This document shows, piece by piece, positions 32,781 to 41,653 of a DNA stretch of 64,000 nucleotides; the stretch's first letter is position 1, and every line of letters begins with the position of its first letter. The notes under the pieces are model-generated. The model made no database searches, was not told the origin of the DNA, and saw only the letters and a list, made by a program, of their open reading frames with translations. Both the position numbers and the translations under genes were made by a program. Source of the DNA: Rhizobium terricola (GTDB lineage Bacteria; Pseudomonadota; Alphaproteobacteria; Rhizobiales; Rhizobiaceae); assembly GCF_012927355.1 (NCBI RefSeq), contig NZ_JABBGK010000006.1, positions 147,377 through 211,376 of the forward strand, in the 5' to 3' direction.

Positions 32781-33953
32781 CTAGAGAACGGTCAGCGCCT
32801 CGTCAGCGATGACCTGTTCCTCGTCGGTTTCGATCACCATGACGGTGACGCCCGCGCCCGCCGGGGAGATGATCTGGGCGTTCGCAAGGTTTTCACGCTC
32901 TTCCAGCGCTACGCCGAGATAGGCTAGGCGTTCGCAGACCGCGCGCCGGATCGCCGGCTGGTGCTCGCCAATGCCGGCGGTGAAGACCAGGGCGTCGAGG
33001 CCGCCGATGGTGGCCGAAAGGCGGGCGATCTCGCCGGTGATGCGGAAGGTGAAGACGTCGATCGCCTCCGCCGCTTCCTTCGTTGCACTTTCGAGGAGGA
33101 TGCGGCTGTCGGCGCTGAGACCGGAGAGGCCGAGCAGGCCCGACTTGTGATAGACGATATCCTCCACGGCTTCGCGGGAAAGGCCGAGCCCGGCCATGAA
33201 GTGGAATATCACGCCAGGGTCGAGGGCGCCGGAACGGGTTGCCATCGGGATGCCGTCGATGGTCGAGAAGCCCATGGAACTGTCGCGGCTCATCCCGCCT
33301 TCGATCGCGCAGATGCTGGCGCCGCTGCCGAGATGGGCGACGATGATGCGGGCATCGGCAAGGTCCGGCCGGATCTTCGCGACAGCGCCGGCGATGTATT
33401 TGTAGGAAAGGCCGTGGAAGCCGTAGCGCTTGATGCCCTGATCGAAATAGCTGCGCGGGATGGCGAAGCGCTGCACGGTCGGGGACTGGGTACGATGGAA
33501 GGCGGTATCGAAGGAGGCGGTCTGCGGCAGATGCGGTTTCAGGTGGCGGATCGCCTCGATCAGCCGGAGGTTCTGCGGCTGGTGGAGCGGTGCAAGCGGG
33601 GTGAGCGCCGAGATCCTGCCGATCGCCGTCTCATCGATCAGAACGGGACCGGAGAAAACGTCGCCACCATGGACGACGCGGTGGCCGACGGCCGTTACGG
33701 CGTCGATGTCGAAATGATTGGCGAGCCAGCCGAAGGTTTCGTCGAGGACTTCATGAAGGACGTCGCCGCCCTCGGCTACCAGTGGTACGTCGAAGACTTC
33801 CGGTCCTTCAACCAGATGGAAGGTCAGGGGCGTGTGGCGGAAGTCGATCATGCCCTTGCCGATGCGCCGGGCACGATCACCTTCACGCACGAAGAGGCCG
33901 ATCTTCACCGTCGAGGATCCGGCATTGAAGGTGAGCAGCAGCTTGTCTGTCAT
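32781..33953 (-). CDS. ackA: Acetate kinase
   Basis: 390 residues with the N-terminal nucleotide-binding motif LLTFNAGSSTVKIGLF, VGHRVVHGGDVFSGPV, the SFDTAFHRTQ catalytic region and VVFTAGIGEHQPAIR-type C-terminal motif (sequence LVFTAGIGEHQ). It interconverts acyl-phosphate plus ADP with the acid plus ATP. Its ATG shares one base with the stop of the upstream MaoC-Pta gene (TGATG at 33951-33955), so the enzymes are translationally coupled and can pass acyl-phosphate on. Confidence 0.94.
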   Translation of the reverse strand: MTDKLLLTFNAGSSTVKIGLFVREGDRARRIGKGMIDFRHTPLTFHLVEGPEVFDVPLVAEGGDVLHEVLDETFGWLANHFDIDAVTAVGHRVVHGGDVFSGPVLIDETAIGRISALTPLAPLHQPQNLRLIEAIRHLKPHLPQTASFDTAFHRTQSPTVQRFAIPRSYFDQGIKRYGFHGLSYKYIAGAVAKIRPDLADARIIVAHLGSGASICAIEGGMSRDSSMGFSTIDGIPMATRSGALDPGVIFHFMAGLGLSREAVEDIVYHKSGLLGLSGLSADSRILLESATKEAAEAIDVFTFRITGEIARLSATIGGLDALVFTAGIGEHQPAIRRAVCERLAYLGVALEERENLANAQIISPAGAGVTVMVIETDEEQVIADEALTVL

Positions 33954-35356
33954 CAGGCCGGCAGCCTCTGCGCGGCGCGTCGGGTCGCCACGAGCTTGGC
34001 GAGGGCCGCAGATGCTATGCGCACCTTCAGGCTGTCGGCGCGGCTCGTCAGGATGATCGGCACGCGGGCGCCGAGCACCAGTCCCGCGGCATCGGCGCCA
34101 CCGAAATACAGCAGCTGCTTGGCGAGCATGTTGCCCGCTTCGAGGTCGGGGACGAGCAGGATGTCGGCCTGACCGGCGACCGGCGAGACGATGCCCTTGG
34201 TGCGCGCGGCATCGAGGCTGATGGCATTGTCGAAGGCGAGCGGCCCGTCGACGCTCGCGCCGGTGATCTGACCGCGGGCGGCCATCACGGTGAGGGCCGC
34301 TGCATCCAGTGTTGCGGGCATCTTGTCGTTGACCGTTTCGACGGCGGCGAGCACGGCGACCTTCGGATTGGTGTTGCCGAGCAGTTGCATGAGGTCGATG
34401 GCGTTCTGGCAGATGTCCCGCTTGTGGTCGAGGCTCGGAGCGATGTTGATCGCGGCATCGGTCACCACCAGCAATTTGTCATAGGCCGGGACGTCCATCA
34501 CGTAGACATGACTGATGCGCCGTTCGGTCTTGAGCCCCGAACCCGGGGCGACGACGGCGCCGAGCAGCTCGTCGGTGTGCAGGCTGCCCTTCATCAGGGT
34601 GGCGACCTTGCCGGAGACCGCAAGCTCGACAGCCTTCTCGGCGGCCGCGTGGCTGTGTTCCACCGACACGATCTCGAACCCGTCCAAGGCAACGCCCGCC
34701 TTGTCCGCGGCGGCGCGGATTTTCGCCTCGGGGCCGATGAGGACCGGGTCGAGCAGGTTCTCCTCGCGGATCTCGACCGCCGCCTGGATCGCTTCGGGCG
34801 AGCAGGGATGGACGAGCGCCGTCTTCAGCAGGGGAAGGGAGCGGGCTTCGGCGACGATGTCGTCGAAGCGGTCGTGATGCTGGGCGGCCAGCGCGGGAAG
34901 GGCAACCTGCGGCCATTCGACCCGTTCGTAAGGGGCGATCACGGTCGCCTGACCGCTCAGCACGTCCTCGCCAACCTGATTGGTACAGCGGGTGTCGAAG
35001 ACGACGATACGCTTGTCCGCGCGTTTCTCGGTGACCGTGACGACAGCGGTGATGGTGTCGCCGGGAGCGACCGGCTTCTGGAAACGCAGCTCCTGGCCGA
35101 GATAAATGGTGCCGGGGCCGGGAAGCTTGGTGCCGAGCACGGCGGATATCATCGCCGCCGTCCACATGCCATGCGCGACGATGTGGCCGAAGAAATCCTT
35201 CTCGGCGAAATCGGGATCGAGATGGGCCGGGTTGAAGTCGCCCGAGGAGCGGGCGAAGAGCTCGATGTCCTCGCGCCCGACCGTGCGCCGTATCGTCGCG
35301 CTGTCGCCGACCCTGAGTTCATCAAAGGTGCGGTTGGTGAGGAGTGGCTTGTTCAT
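33953..35356 (-). CDS. MaoC-like hydratase fused to phosphate acetyl/butyryltransferase
   Basis: 467 residues. Residues 1-150 form a MaoC/R-hydratase hot-dog domain with the catalytic-type motif DFNPAHLDPDFA and the FGHIVAHGMW segment. Residues about 165-467 form a PTA/PTB domain (SHVYVMDVPAYDKLLVVTDA, AGQADILLVPDLEAGNMLAKQL). The start at 35356 lies 7 nt after the phaC stop; an upstream in-frame reading would run through phaC. The hydratase half could make (R)-3-hydroxyacyl-CoA from enoyl-CoA, and the transferase half exchanges CoA for phosphate. The fused arrangement recurs in alphaproteobacteria. Confidence 0.88.
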   Translation of the reverse strand: MNKPLLTNRTFDELRVGDSATIRRTVGREDIELFARSSGDFNPAHLDPDFAEKDFFGHIVAHGMWTAAMISAVLGTKLPGPGTIYLGQELRFQKPVAPGDTITAVVTVTEKRADKRIVVFDTRCTNQVGEDVLSGQATVIAPYERVEWPQVALPALAAQHHDRFDDIVAEARSLPLLKTALVHPCSPEAIQAAVEIREENLLDPVLIGPEAKIRAAADKAGVALDGFEIVSVEHSHAAAEKAVELAVSGKVATLMKGSLHTDELLGAVVAPGSGLKTERRISHVYVMDVPAYDKLLVVTDAAINIAPSLDHKRDICQNAIDLMQLLGNTNPKVAVLAAVETVNDKMPATLDAAALTVMAARGQITGASVDGPLAFDNAISLDAARTKGIVSPVAGQADILLVPDLEAGNMLAKQLLYFGGADAAGLVLGARVPIILTSRADSLKVRIASAALAKLVATRRAAQRLPA

Positions 35357-35363
35357 CGGTCGC

Positions 35364-37178
35364 TCATCTCTGGTGGACATAGGTGCCGGGTGCCGCCTCC
35401 TTGGCGGCGTAGCCGTCTTCGCTCGAGCCCATTGGTGGCGGGGCAACCTTATCCGCTGCCGAATGGGACGCAAGCCATCGAGACCAGTGGGTCCACCAGG
35501 AGCCCTGCTCGACAGGCGATTCCGCCAGCCATTCCTCGGCACTGACGCAAGGGTCAACGGCGCGCTTGGTGGTCGCCCGGTAGTGACGGTGCGGATGGCC
35601 GGGCTCGCTGACGATGCCGGCATTGTGCCCACCGCTGGTCAGGACGAAGGTCACGTCGGTGTCCGTCAGGTAGTGGATCTTGTAGACGGACTTCCACGGT
35701 GCGACGTGGTCGCGCTCGGTCCCGACGGCAAAGACCGGGACGCGGATGTTCTGCAGCGCCGCCGGATGCTCGTCGACCATGAAGCGGCCGGCGGCGAGCT
35801 CGTTGTCGAGATAGAGGCGCTGGAGATATTCCGAATGCATGCGGAAGGGCATGCGCGTCGTGTCGGCGTTCCAGGCCATCAGGTCGATCATCGGGTCGCG
35901 CTCGCCCATCATGTAGTCGTGGACGATGCGTGACCAGACGAGGTCGTTGGAGCGCAGCAGCTGGAAGGCGCCGGCCATCTGGTCGGCCGACAGGAAGCCA
36001 CGGTTCCACATCACGCTTTCGAGGAAGTGCAATTGGCTGTGGTCGATGAAGAGGGCAAGCTCGCCGGGTTCGGAGAAGTCCGTCTGGGCGGCAAAGAGGG
36101 TGACTGAGGCAAGGCGCTCGTCCTTCGCCCGGGCCATGGCGGCAGCGGCGATCGACAGCAGCGTGCCGCCGAGGCAATAGCCGGTCGCATGCACCTTGCG
36201 GTCGGGCATGATGGCGTTGATCGCGTCGAGTGCCGCCATTACGCCGAGGCGGCGATAGTCGTCCATGCCGAGGTCGCGGTCGGCTGCGGTCGGATTGTGC
36301 CAGGAGATGCAGAAAACCGTGTGCCCCTGGGAGACGAGATAGCGGATCAGCGAGTTTTCCGGCGAGAGATCGAGAATGTAGTATTTCATGATCCAGGCCG
36401 GAACGATCAGGATCGGCTCGGCATGTACGGTATCGGTCGCCGGAGCGTACTGGATCAGCTCGATCAGGCGGTTGCGGTAGACCACGCGGCCCGGCGTCGT
36501 TGCGACCCTTCGGCCGGGCACGAAGTCCTCGGTTCCGGCGACCGGCTGCCCGGTCAGCTCGCGATTGGTGTCCTCGACGAAGTTGCGGAAGCCCTCGAAG
36601 AAGTTCATCCCGCCGGTTTCCGCGGCGCGCTTCATCACCACCGGATTGGTCAGCGGATAGTTGGACGGCGAAAAGACGTCGAGCAGCTGGCGGGTGGCAA
36701 ACGAGATGACGTCCTCATGATGCGGCGTCACACCCGGCACGTCGTTGGTGACGTTGTGCCACCACTGCTGGTTCAGCAGGAAGCACTGGGCCATCACGTT
36801 GAACGGGAAGCGCTGCCATTCCTCGCCCTTGAAACGCTCGTCGCCGGGCAGGGGCTCGATGCAGGGCGGGGTTTCTGGATCAAGGGCCGCGGCGGCAAGA
36901 TGGGTGGCGAGGCGATTGCCCTTCCGCATCGCCTTCTGCATGAGTTCCAACCTCTTGCCCGGCGCCATGCCAAGATGGATCGCCCAGTCGTAGATTGCGA
37001 GCGCCATGGCGGCGGGCGATATGCCGCCGGTCACGGGGGCGATCAGCGCCTCGTTCATCCGGTTGAGTGCATCGAAGCCGGCAGCCTGGGAGCCGTCGTC
37101 GAAACCGAGCGCGTCGAGCGCCGTATCGATGTTCGCAAGCGCTGCGTCTCCGCTGCGGGTCCTGCTCGATGTCGACAT
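35364..37178 (-). CDS. phaC: Poly(3-hydroxyalkanoate) synthase, class I
   Basis: 604 residues with the PhaC lipase-like box GYCLGG and nucleophile C335; the catalytic Asp region is VPVFAVGTERDHVAPWKSVY, and the His is in SGGHNAGIVSEPGH. It polymerises (R)-3-hydroxyacyl-CoA at the granule surface. It heads an operon phaC - maoC/pta - ackA with gaps of 7 nt and -1 nt. S. meliloti has an operon of a PHA-synthase-like orfA with pta, ackA and fabI that I recall as phosphate-stress inducible; no fabI follows here. Confidence 0.92.
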   Translation of the reverse strand: MSTSSRTRSGDAALANIDTALDALGFDDGSQAAGFDALNRMNEALIAPVTGGISPAAMALAIYDWAIHLGMAPGKRLELMQKAMRKGNRLATHLAAAALDPETPPCIEPLPGDERFKGEEWQRFPFNVMAQCFLLNQQWWHNVTNDVPGVTPHHEDVISFATRQLLDVFSPSNYPLTNPVVMKRAAETGGMNFFEGFRNFVEDTNRELTGQPVAGTEDFVPGRRVATTPGRVVYRNRLIELIQYAPATDTVHAEPILIVPAWIMKYYILDLSPENSLIRYLVSQGHTVFCISWHNPTAADRDLGMDDYRRLGVMAALDAINAIMPDRKVHATGYCLGGTLLSIAAAAMARAKDERLASVTLFAAQTDFSEPGELALFIDHSQLHFLESVMWNRGFLSADQMAGAFQLLRSNDLVWSRIVHDYMMGERDPMIDLMAWNADTTRMPFRMHSEYLQRLYLDNELAAGRFMVDEHPAALQNIRVPVFAVGTERDHVAPWKSVYKIHYLTDTDVTFVLTSGGHNAGIVSEPGHPHRHYRATTKRAVDPCVSAEEWLAESPVEQGSWWTHWSRWLASHSAADKVAPPPMGSSEDGYAAKEAAPGTYVHQR

Positions 37179-37375
37179 GCCTTCACCTCCAGCATCGGGC
37201 GCGGCATTCCGGCCCCTTCAAGGCCTAGCCCGTCTGTATGACGGCCTTGCGAACGATCCGCGCATCTTGGGCATCCGTCGTCGCCCGGGATTGCTGCAAT
37301 GCAATATAGCTACTCGCCGGCGCCGGTCAAATGAAGCAGTGTCACACCCTTTACGCCAGCTTGCCGGCGAGGGGG

Positions 37376-38371
37376 TCAGCCGAAACGGTCGCGCCATGAC
37401 CCCTGCGCTCCGTCGATCGGCAAGGAGGCTGCTTCGAAGATGCCGCGTGCAATGGCGCGCGCTGTCACCAGCGTCGCAAGATGACAGAGTTCCATGAAAT
37501 CGGCGGAACTCGAAAGCTGCCGGCGATTGGTGGCAGCGGCGAAGAAGGTGTCGCCGTCGGCGGGCAGATGGGCCGGTAGCACGGCGCGGGCAAGGCCGTC
37601 ATGGGCCATCAGCGACAGGCGATGGGCTTGCGCCTTGGTCAGCGCCGCGTCGGTGGCGACGACGCCGATGGTGGTCGCCGTCAGGTTGATGCCCTTGGCG
37701 CGCAGGATCGTGTCGGGGGAGGAGAAGGCGGCGGGCATGCCGAGTGCGCCGAACTCGTCGTCGACCTCGAAGGGTGCCGCCCAGAAGAATGGTCCGTCGC
37801 CGATGGTCGCCGAGCCCATGGCATTGACAGCGACCAGGGCCGCAACCGTGTGTCCGCTGCTGGTCATCATGCTCGCGGAGCCCAAGCCCCCCTTGAAGGT
37901 CGCGGTCGTGGCGCCCGTGCCGGCGCCGACGCTGCCGACGTCGAAGGCGCCTCCCTTTGCTGCGAGGAAAGCTTCGTAGCCCATGTCGCGATAGGGGGAA
38001 TGCAGGCCCCAGTCCTTGTTCCCGCCGTTCAGGAGATCCATCAGGATGGCCTGGGGCACGATCGGCACGCGCACATCGCCGACCGGAAAGCCGCGACCGA
38101 TGGCGCGAAGCCCCGCCTGTACGCCGCCGGCGGCGTCGAGGCCGAAGGCGGAGCCACCCGAGAGCACGAAGGCATCGACCGCCTCGACGGTCATCGCCGG
38201 ATCGAGGAGCGCGGTTTCGCGCCCGCCCGGCGCGCCGCCGAGCACGCTGCCGGAAGCGGTCGCAGGCTCCTCGAAGACGATCGCGGTGACGCCCGAGCCG
38301 AGCTTCAGGTCGGTCGCGTGGCCGACCGCGACGCCCTCGACATCAGTCAGCAGATTGAGGTGGGAAACCAT
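37376..38371 (-). CDS. P1 family (DmpA/S58-like) N-terminal nucleophile peptidase
   Basis: 331 residues. It begins LLTDVEGVAVGHATDLKLGSG and contains GGAPGGRETALLDP, VLSGGSAFGLDAAGGVQAGL and GTGATTATFKGGLGSAS, all typical of the P1/DmpA family of self-cleaving aminopeptidases and nylon-oligomer hydrolases. There is no signal peptide. It lies 197 bp upstream of the phaC operon and is probably transcribed separately. The substrate may be an N-terminal peptide or an amide; I cannot decide. Confidence 0.88.
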   Translation of the reverse strand: MVSHLNLLTDVEGVAVGHATDLKLGSGVTAIVFEEPATASGSVLGGAPGGRETALLDPAMTVEAVDAFVLSGGSAFGLDAAGGVQAGLRAIGRGFPVGDVRVPIVPQAILMDLLNGGNKDWGLHSPYRDMGYEAFLAAKGGAFDVGSVGAGTGATTATFKGGLGSASMMTSSGHTVAALVAVNAMGSATIGDGPFFWAAPFEVDDEFGALGMPAAFSSPDTILRAKGINLTATTIGVVATDAALTKAQAHRLSLMAHDGLARAVLPAHLPADGDTFFAAATNRRQLSSSADFMELCHLATLVTARAIARGIFEAASLPIDGAQGSWRDRFG

Positions 38372-38483
38372 GTTTCAGCCTTTCGTCGTCTCGTGCCCGC
38401 CGCGAAGCGGTGTCGGCGAGACTGACCTTGTCCGCGTGCGGAATCAAGCGGCGGAAGCGTACCGCAACGACGGGCAACTGCTT

Positions 38484-38807
38484 TCAGTGAACCGGGCGGT
38501 GTTCGTTGACCAGCTCGTAGCCGGGGCCGAGTTCCTGCCTGAGGTCGTCGAAAAGGCGGGCGACCGCTTCGGCAAATTTCTCGTCCTCCGCCTTCGACCA
38601 CGGGCTCGGGCCGGAGGGGTTGTCCCAGTCGAGAGCCGTGTCGTGCCACGCCGTCATGTCCTCCAGTCGCCGGCGGATCGCGATCGACAGGGGCAGCTTT
38701 TCTTCCACCGGACCGACGTCGAAACGCTGCAGCGCCGCCTCGTTTCCGCACCACAAGGCGCCACCGCCCCATTCGAAGAACAATCGAAGTCTTGGAACCA
38801 CGCTCAC
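38484..38807 (-). CDS. Conserved hypothetical protein
   Basis: 107 residues from a GTG at 38807, chosen because GCGAGG lies 9 nt upstream; a longer ATG reading starts at 38837. Notable segments are RLRLFFEWGGGALWCGNEAA near the start and TAWHDTALDWDNPSGPSPWS. It is rich in Trp and acidic residues, with no membrane segment or known motif. Codon use looks normal for the window. No function is proposed. Confidence 0.6.
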   Translation of the reverse strand: MSVVPRLRLFFEWGGGALWCGNEAALQRFDVGPVEEKLPLSIAIRRRLEDMTAWHDTALDWDNPSGPSPWSKAEDEKFAEAVARLFDDLRQELGPGYELVNEHRPVH

Positions 38808-38959
38808 CTGATGAACCTCGCCATGCCCGTCTCCCACGATCGCGGGACAGTAATCCCGGACAGCGAGGGTGAATTATTTCGGCTGTAGTATTGCCATAAT
38901 ACCCGCGGCCAAGGCCTGTTTGCTAGCGTCCGCCCGACATTCCAGAACGGGAGGATGAT

Positions 38960-39526
38960 ATGTCGAAAAAGATTTTGATGATTGCCGGCGATTTTGCCGA
39001 AGACTACGAGACCATGGTGCCGTTCCAGACGCTCCTGGCTGTCGGCCATGTCGTGCATGCCGTCTGCCCCGGCAAGAAGGCCGGACAGACGATCGCCACC
39101 TCCATCCACGACTTCGAAGGCGACCAGACCTACAGCGAAAAGCGCGGCCACAACTTTGCGCTCAACGCCACCTTTGCCGACATCAAGGCTTCGGACTACG
39201 ACGCGCTGGTCATTCCGGGCGGGCGTGCACCGGAATATCTCCGCCTCAATCCGGAGGTGATCGCGGCGGTCAAGCACTTCTTCGATGCAAACAAGCCGGT
39301 CGCGGCCGTCTGCCACGGCGCGCAGATCCTTGCGGCTGCCCGCGTACTCGAAGGCCGTACCTGCTCGGCCTATCCGGCCTGCCGTCCGGAAGTCGAGCTT
39401 GCCGGCGGCACCTATGCCGACATCGCCATCGACGCGGCCGTCACCGACGGTAATCTGGTGACGGCGCCGGCCTGGCCCGCACATCCGGCGTGGCTGAAGC
39501 AGTTCCTCGCGGTGCTTTCCGCCTGA
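38960..39526 (+). CDS. DJ-1/PfpI family protein
   Basis: 188 residues of the class I glutamine amidotransferase-like fold. C118 at the nucleophile elbow ([10 protein letters not shown]) with H119 and acidic E14 ([11 protein letters not shown]) match the DJ-1/PfpI reactive site. Family members act as glyoxalase III, deglycase or chaperone; the exact role is open. AGGAGGATGAT precedes the ATG at 38960. It is monocistronic, followed by a small regulator 96 nt away. Confidence 0.88.
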   Translation: MSKKILMIAGDFAEDYETMVPFQTLLAVGHVVHAVCPGKKAGQTIATSIHDFEGDQTYSEKRGHNFALNATFADIKASDYDALVIPGGRAPEYLRLNPEVIAAVKHFFDANKPVAAVCHGAQILAAARVLEGRTCSAYPACRPEVELAGGTYADIAIDAAVTDGNLVTAPAWPAHPAWLKQFLAVLSA

Positions 39527-39622
39527 GACAGGACCAATGGACGAGACGGCGGAGCTTCAACGTTCCGCCGTTTCGCTATAGGTTGCCATCCAAACAGAGG
39601 ATCGCACATCCGGGAGGACAGA

Positions 39623-39973
39623 ATGTGCAAGCTCTTCATCCAGGCCGATCCGGCCCTTTGGGAAAGCCATACCAAGTCGCTGCGGATCGACGGGATGGTG
39701 ACCAGCGTGAGGCTGGAAAACTTCTTCTGGATGACGCTCGAGGAAATCGGACGGCGCGACCGCATGACGGTGATCCAGCTGATCGCCAAGCTCTATCATG
39801 AATCGATCGATGCCGGTCACGACCTCGGCAACTTCACCTCCTTCCTGCGCGTCTGCTGCGGGCGTTACCTTGCACTCCAGCTTTCCGGCGATATTCCGGC
39901 CAATACCGATCTGCCGATCGCAGCACTCGATGCCGACAGCATCCTGAGCGCGGAGCAGGCCAAATATCACTGA
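39623..39973 (+). CDS. Ribbon-helix-helix domain protein (RHH_4-like)
   Basis: 116 residues. Residues about 18-75 match the alphaproteobacterial RHH_4 domain: TKSLRIDGMVTSVRLENFFW, then LEEIGRRDRMTVIQLIAKLYHE. It is probably a small DNA-binding regulator. GGGAGGACAGA precedes the ATG. The C-terminus is acidic and unstructured. Its targets are unknown. Confidence 0.8.
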   Translation: MCKLFIQADPALWESHTKSLRIDGMVTSVRLENFFWMTLEEIGRRDRMTVIQLIAKLYHESIDAGHDLGNFTSFLRVCCGRYLALQLSGDIPANTDLPIAALDADSILSAEQAKYH

Positions 39974-40122
39974 CGGCATTTCGGGCAACTCATGGCCGGT
40001 GTGTGGTGCCGGCCGGGTGACGGGCCTGTCTCGTCCTGCTATAGCTCAGGTTCCTTCCTCCGGCGGCCCCGCCATTTCTCTTCCCGCCGGACCCGTCCCA
40101 CGCTTGCAGGAGTAGATCCGCC

Positions 40123-41454
40123 ATGCCCGGTCCAAAGGTCGTTCCCGTTCAGGGAGACGCTCAGCTGCCGTCCCGCGTCGACGTCGTCGTCATCGGCGGG
40201 GGCATCATCGGGTCGTCGACGGCGCTCGAACTTGCCGAGCGCGGCGTTTCGGTGGCGCTTTGCGAGAAGGGCGGCATCGGCGAGGAGCAGTCGAGCCGCA
40301 ACTGGGGCTGGGTCCGGATCTCCCAGCGGGATCCGCGCGAAGTGCCGCTGATGGCGGAAGCGATCCGCATCTGGCAGGGGCTCGACCAGCGCACCGGTCG
40401 GGATACCGGCTACCGCCAGTGCGGGATCGTGTTCGGGTCGAAGGATGATGCCGATCGCGCCAACAACGAGGGCTGGCCGGAGCTGCTGGGTGGCTACCAG
40501 ATGAAGTCGCGCATGGTCGACGTGCCGGAGCTCAGCGGGCTCTATCCCGGCATGAAGCATGATTTCAAGAGCGCGCTCTATACCGCCGCAGACGGTCGTG
40601 CCGAGCCGCAGAAGGCGGCACCGGCGATTGCGGAAGCGGCGCGCGACAAGGGCGCCCACCTCCTGACCAACTGCGCCGTGCGTGGCATCGAGACCGCTGG
40701 CGGCCGGATTTCGGGTGTGATCACGGAGCGCGGGCCGATCGCCTGCTCGTCGGTGGTGCTGGCGGGTGGCGCGTGGTCGAGCTTGTTCTCGCGCAATGCC
40801 GGCATCGATCTGCCGCAGCTCAAGGTCATGAATACGGTCATCCGGACGAAGCCGATCGAGGGCGGTCCGGAGCAGACCTTCTACGGACGCAATTTCGCCT
40901 TCCGCAAGCGCCAGGACGGCGGTTACACGATCGCCTCGCCCTACGACAACATCGTCGACATCGTGCCCGACAGTTTTCGCTACATGCTGAAATTCCTGCC
41001 GGCGCTGAAGAGCGAATGGAAGTCCCTGCGCTTCCGCGTCTCGGGCCGTTTCCTGGAGGAGGTGCGCATGGCGCAGCGCTGGCGCATGGACGAGCAGAGC
41101 CCGTTCGAACGCTGCCGGGTGCTGGATCCGAAGCCCTCGGAAAAGTGGACGGATTATGCGCTGTCCGAGCTGCGCAAGAGTTATCCGGTCTTCGCGGGAG
41201 CCGAGATCGCCCAGCGCTGGGCCGGCTACATCGACGTGACGCCGGATGCCGTGCCGGTCATTTCACCGGTGGAGCGCGTGCCGGGCTTCTTCATCGCCAC
41301 CGGGTTCTCCGGCCATGGTTTCGGCATCGGGCCCGGTGCCGGACGGCTGGCCGCCGATCTGGTGACCGGACGCAACCCTTGCGTCGATCCGACCGACTTC
41401 CGCCTTTCGCGTTTCTTCGACGGGTCGAAGATCGAACTGATCAGCGGGGTGTGA
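40123..41454 (+). CDS. FAD-dependent oxidoreductase, DAO family (D-amino acid/glycine oxidase-like)
   Basis: 443 residues. The N-terminal dinucleotide-binding motif is VDVVVIGGGIIGSSTALELA (about 19-38). The C-terminal FAD-contact region is GFFIATGFSGHGFGIGPGAG. It is expected to oxidise an amino acid or N-substituted glycine. AGGAG lies upstream of the ATG. Downstream is a palindromic repeat and then a convergent transporter operon. There is no partner subunit nearby, so it is probably a single-subunit enzyme. Confidence 0.87.
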   Translation: MPGPKVVPVQGDAQLPSRVDVVVIGGGIIGSSTALELAERGVSVALCEKGGIGEEQSSRNWGWVRISQRDPREVPLMAEAIRIWQGLDQRTGRDTGYRQCGIVFGSKDDADRANNEGWPELLGGYQMKSRMVDVPELSGLYPGMKHDFKSALYTAADGRAEPQKAAPAIAEAARDKGAHLLTNCAVRGIETAGGRISGVITERGPIACSSVVLAGGAWSSLFSRNAGIDLPQLKVMNTVIRTKPIEGGPEQTFYGRNFAFRKRQDGGYTIASPYDNIVDIVPDSFRYMLKFLPALKSEWKSLRFRVSGRFLEEVRMAQRWRMDEQSPFERCRVLDPKPSEKWTDYALSELRKSYPVFAGAEIAQRWAGYIDVTPDAVPVISPVERVPGFFIATGFSGHGFGIGPGAGRLAADLVTGRNPCVDPTDFRLSRFFDGSKIELISGV

Positions 41455-41562
41455 GGGGAATTCCTCTTCTCGCCATTGGGGAGCAGAGGAGCGACGGCCG
41501 ACCGCCGATCTGTTTGTCGGGCGTACTCCTTGCGTCGGCCAGACCGCCTCCACTTTCGTCAT

Positions 41563-41629
41563 CCTCGGCCTCGAGCCGAGGATCCATGCCGAGTGCGCAG
41601 TCGTGGATGGTCGGGTCGAGCCCGACCAT
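41563..41629. repeat. Rhizobial palindromic intergenic repeat with two hairpins
   Basis: Two inverted repeats: CCTCGGC with GCCGAGG (41563-41581) and ATGGTCGGG with CCCGACCAT (41607-41629). The CCGAGGATCCATG and GGTCGGGTCGAGCCCGACC wording is that of a repeat family widely scattered in rhizobial genomes. It lies between convergent genes and may end transcription. A 62-codon frame over it is repeat-derived and not a gene. Confidence 0.75.
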
Positions 41630-41653
41630 GAGGAGGCGAAGGTGAAGCGTCGT

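Noticed and set aside
37179..37375. Possible Pho box upstream of phaC (GTGTCAC near 37339)
   Set aside because: Only one half-site is good; no second CTGTCA-like half lies at the required 11-bp spacing.
41441..41629. 62-codon minus-strand frame starting MVGLDPTIHD
   Set aside because: It is the translation of the two-hairpin rhizobial repeat; such frames recur wherever the repeat occurs.
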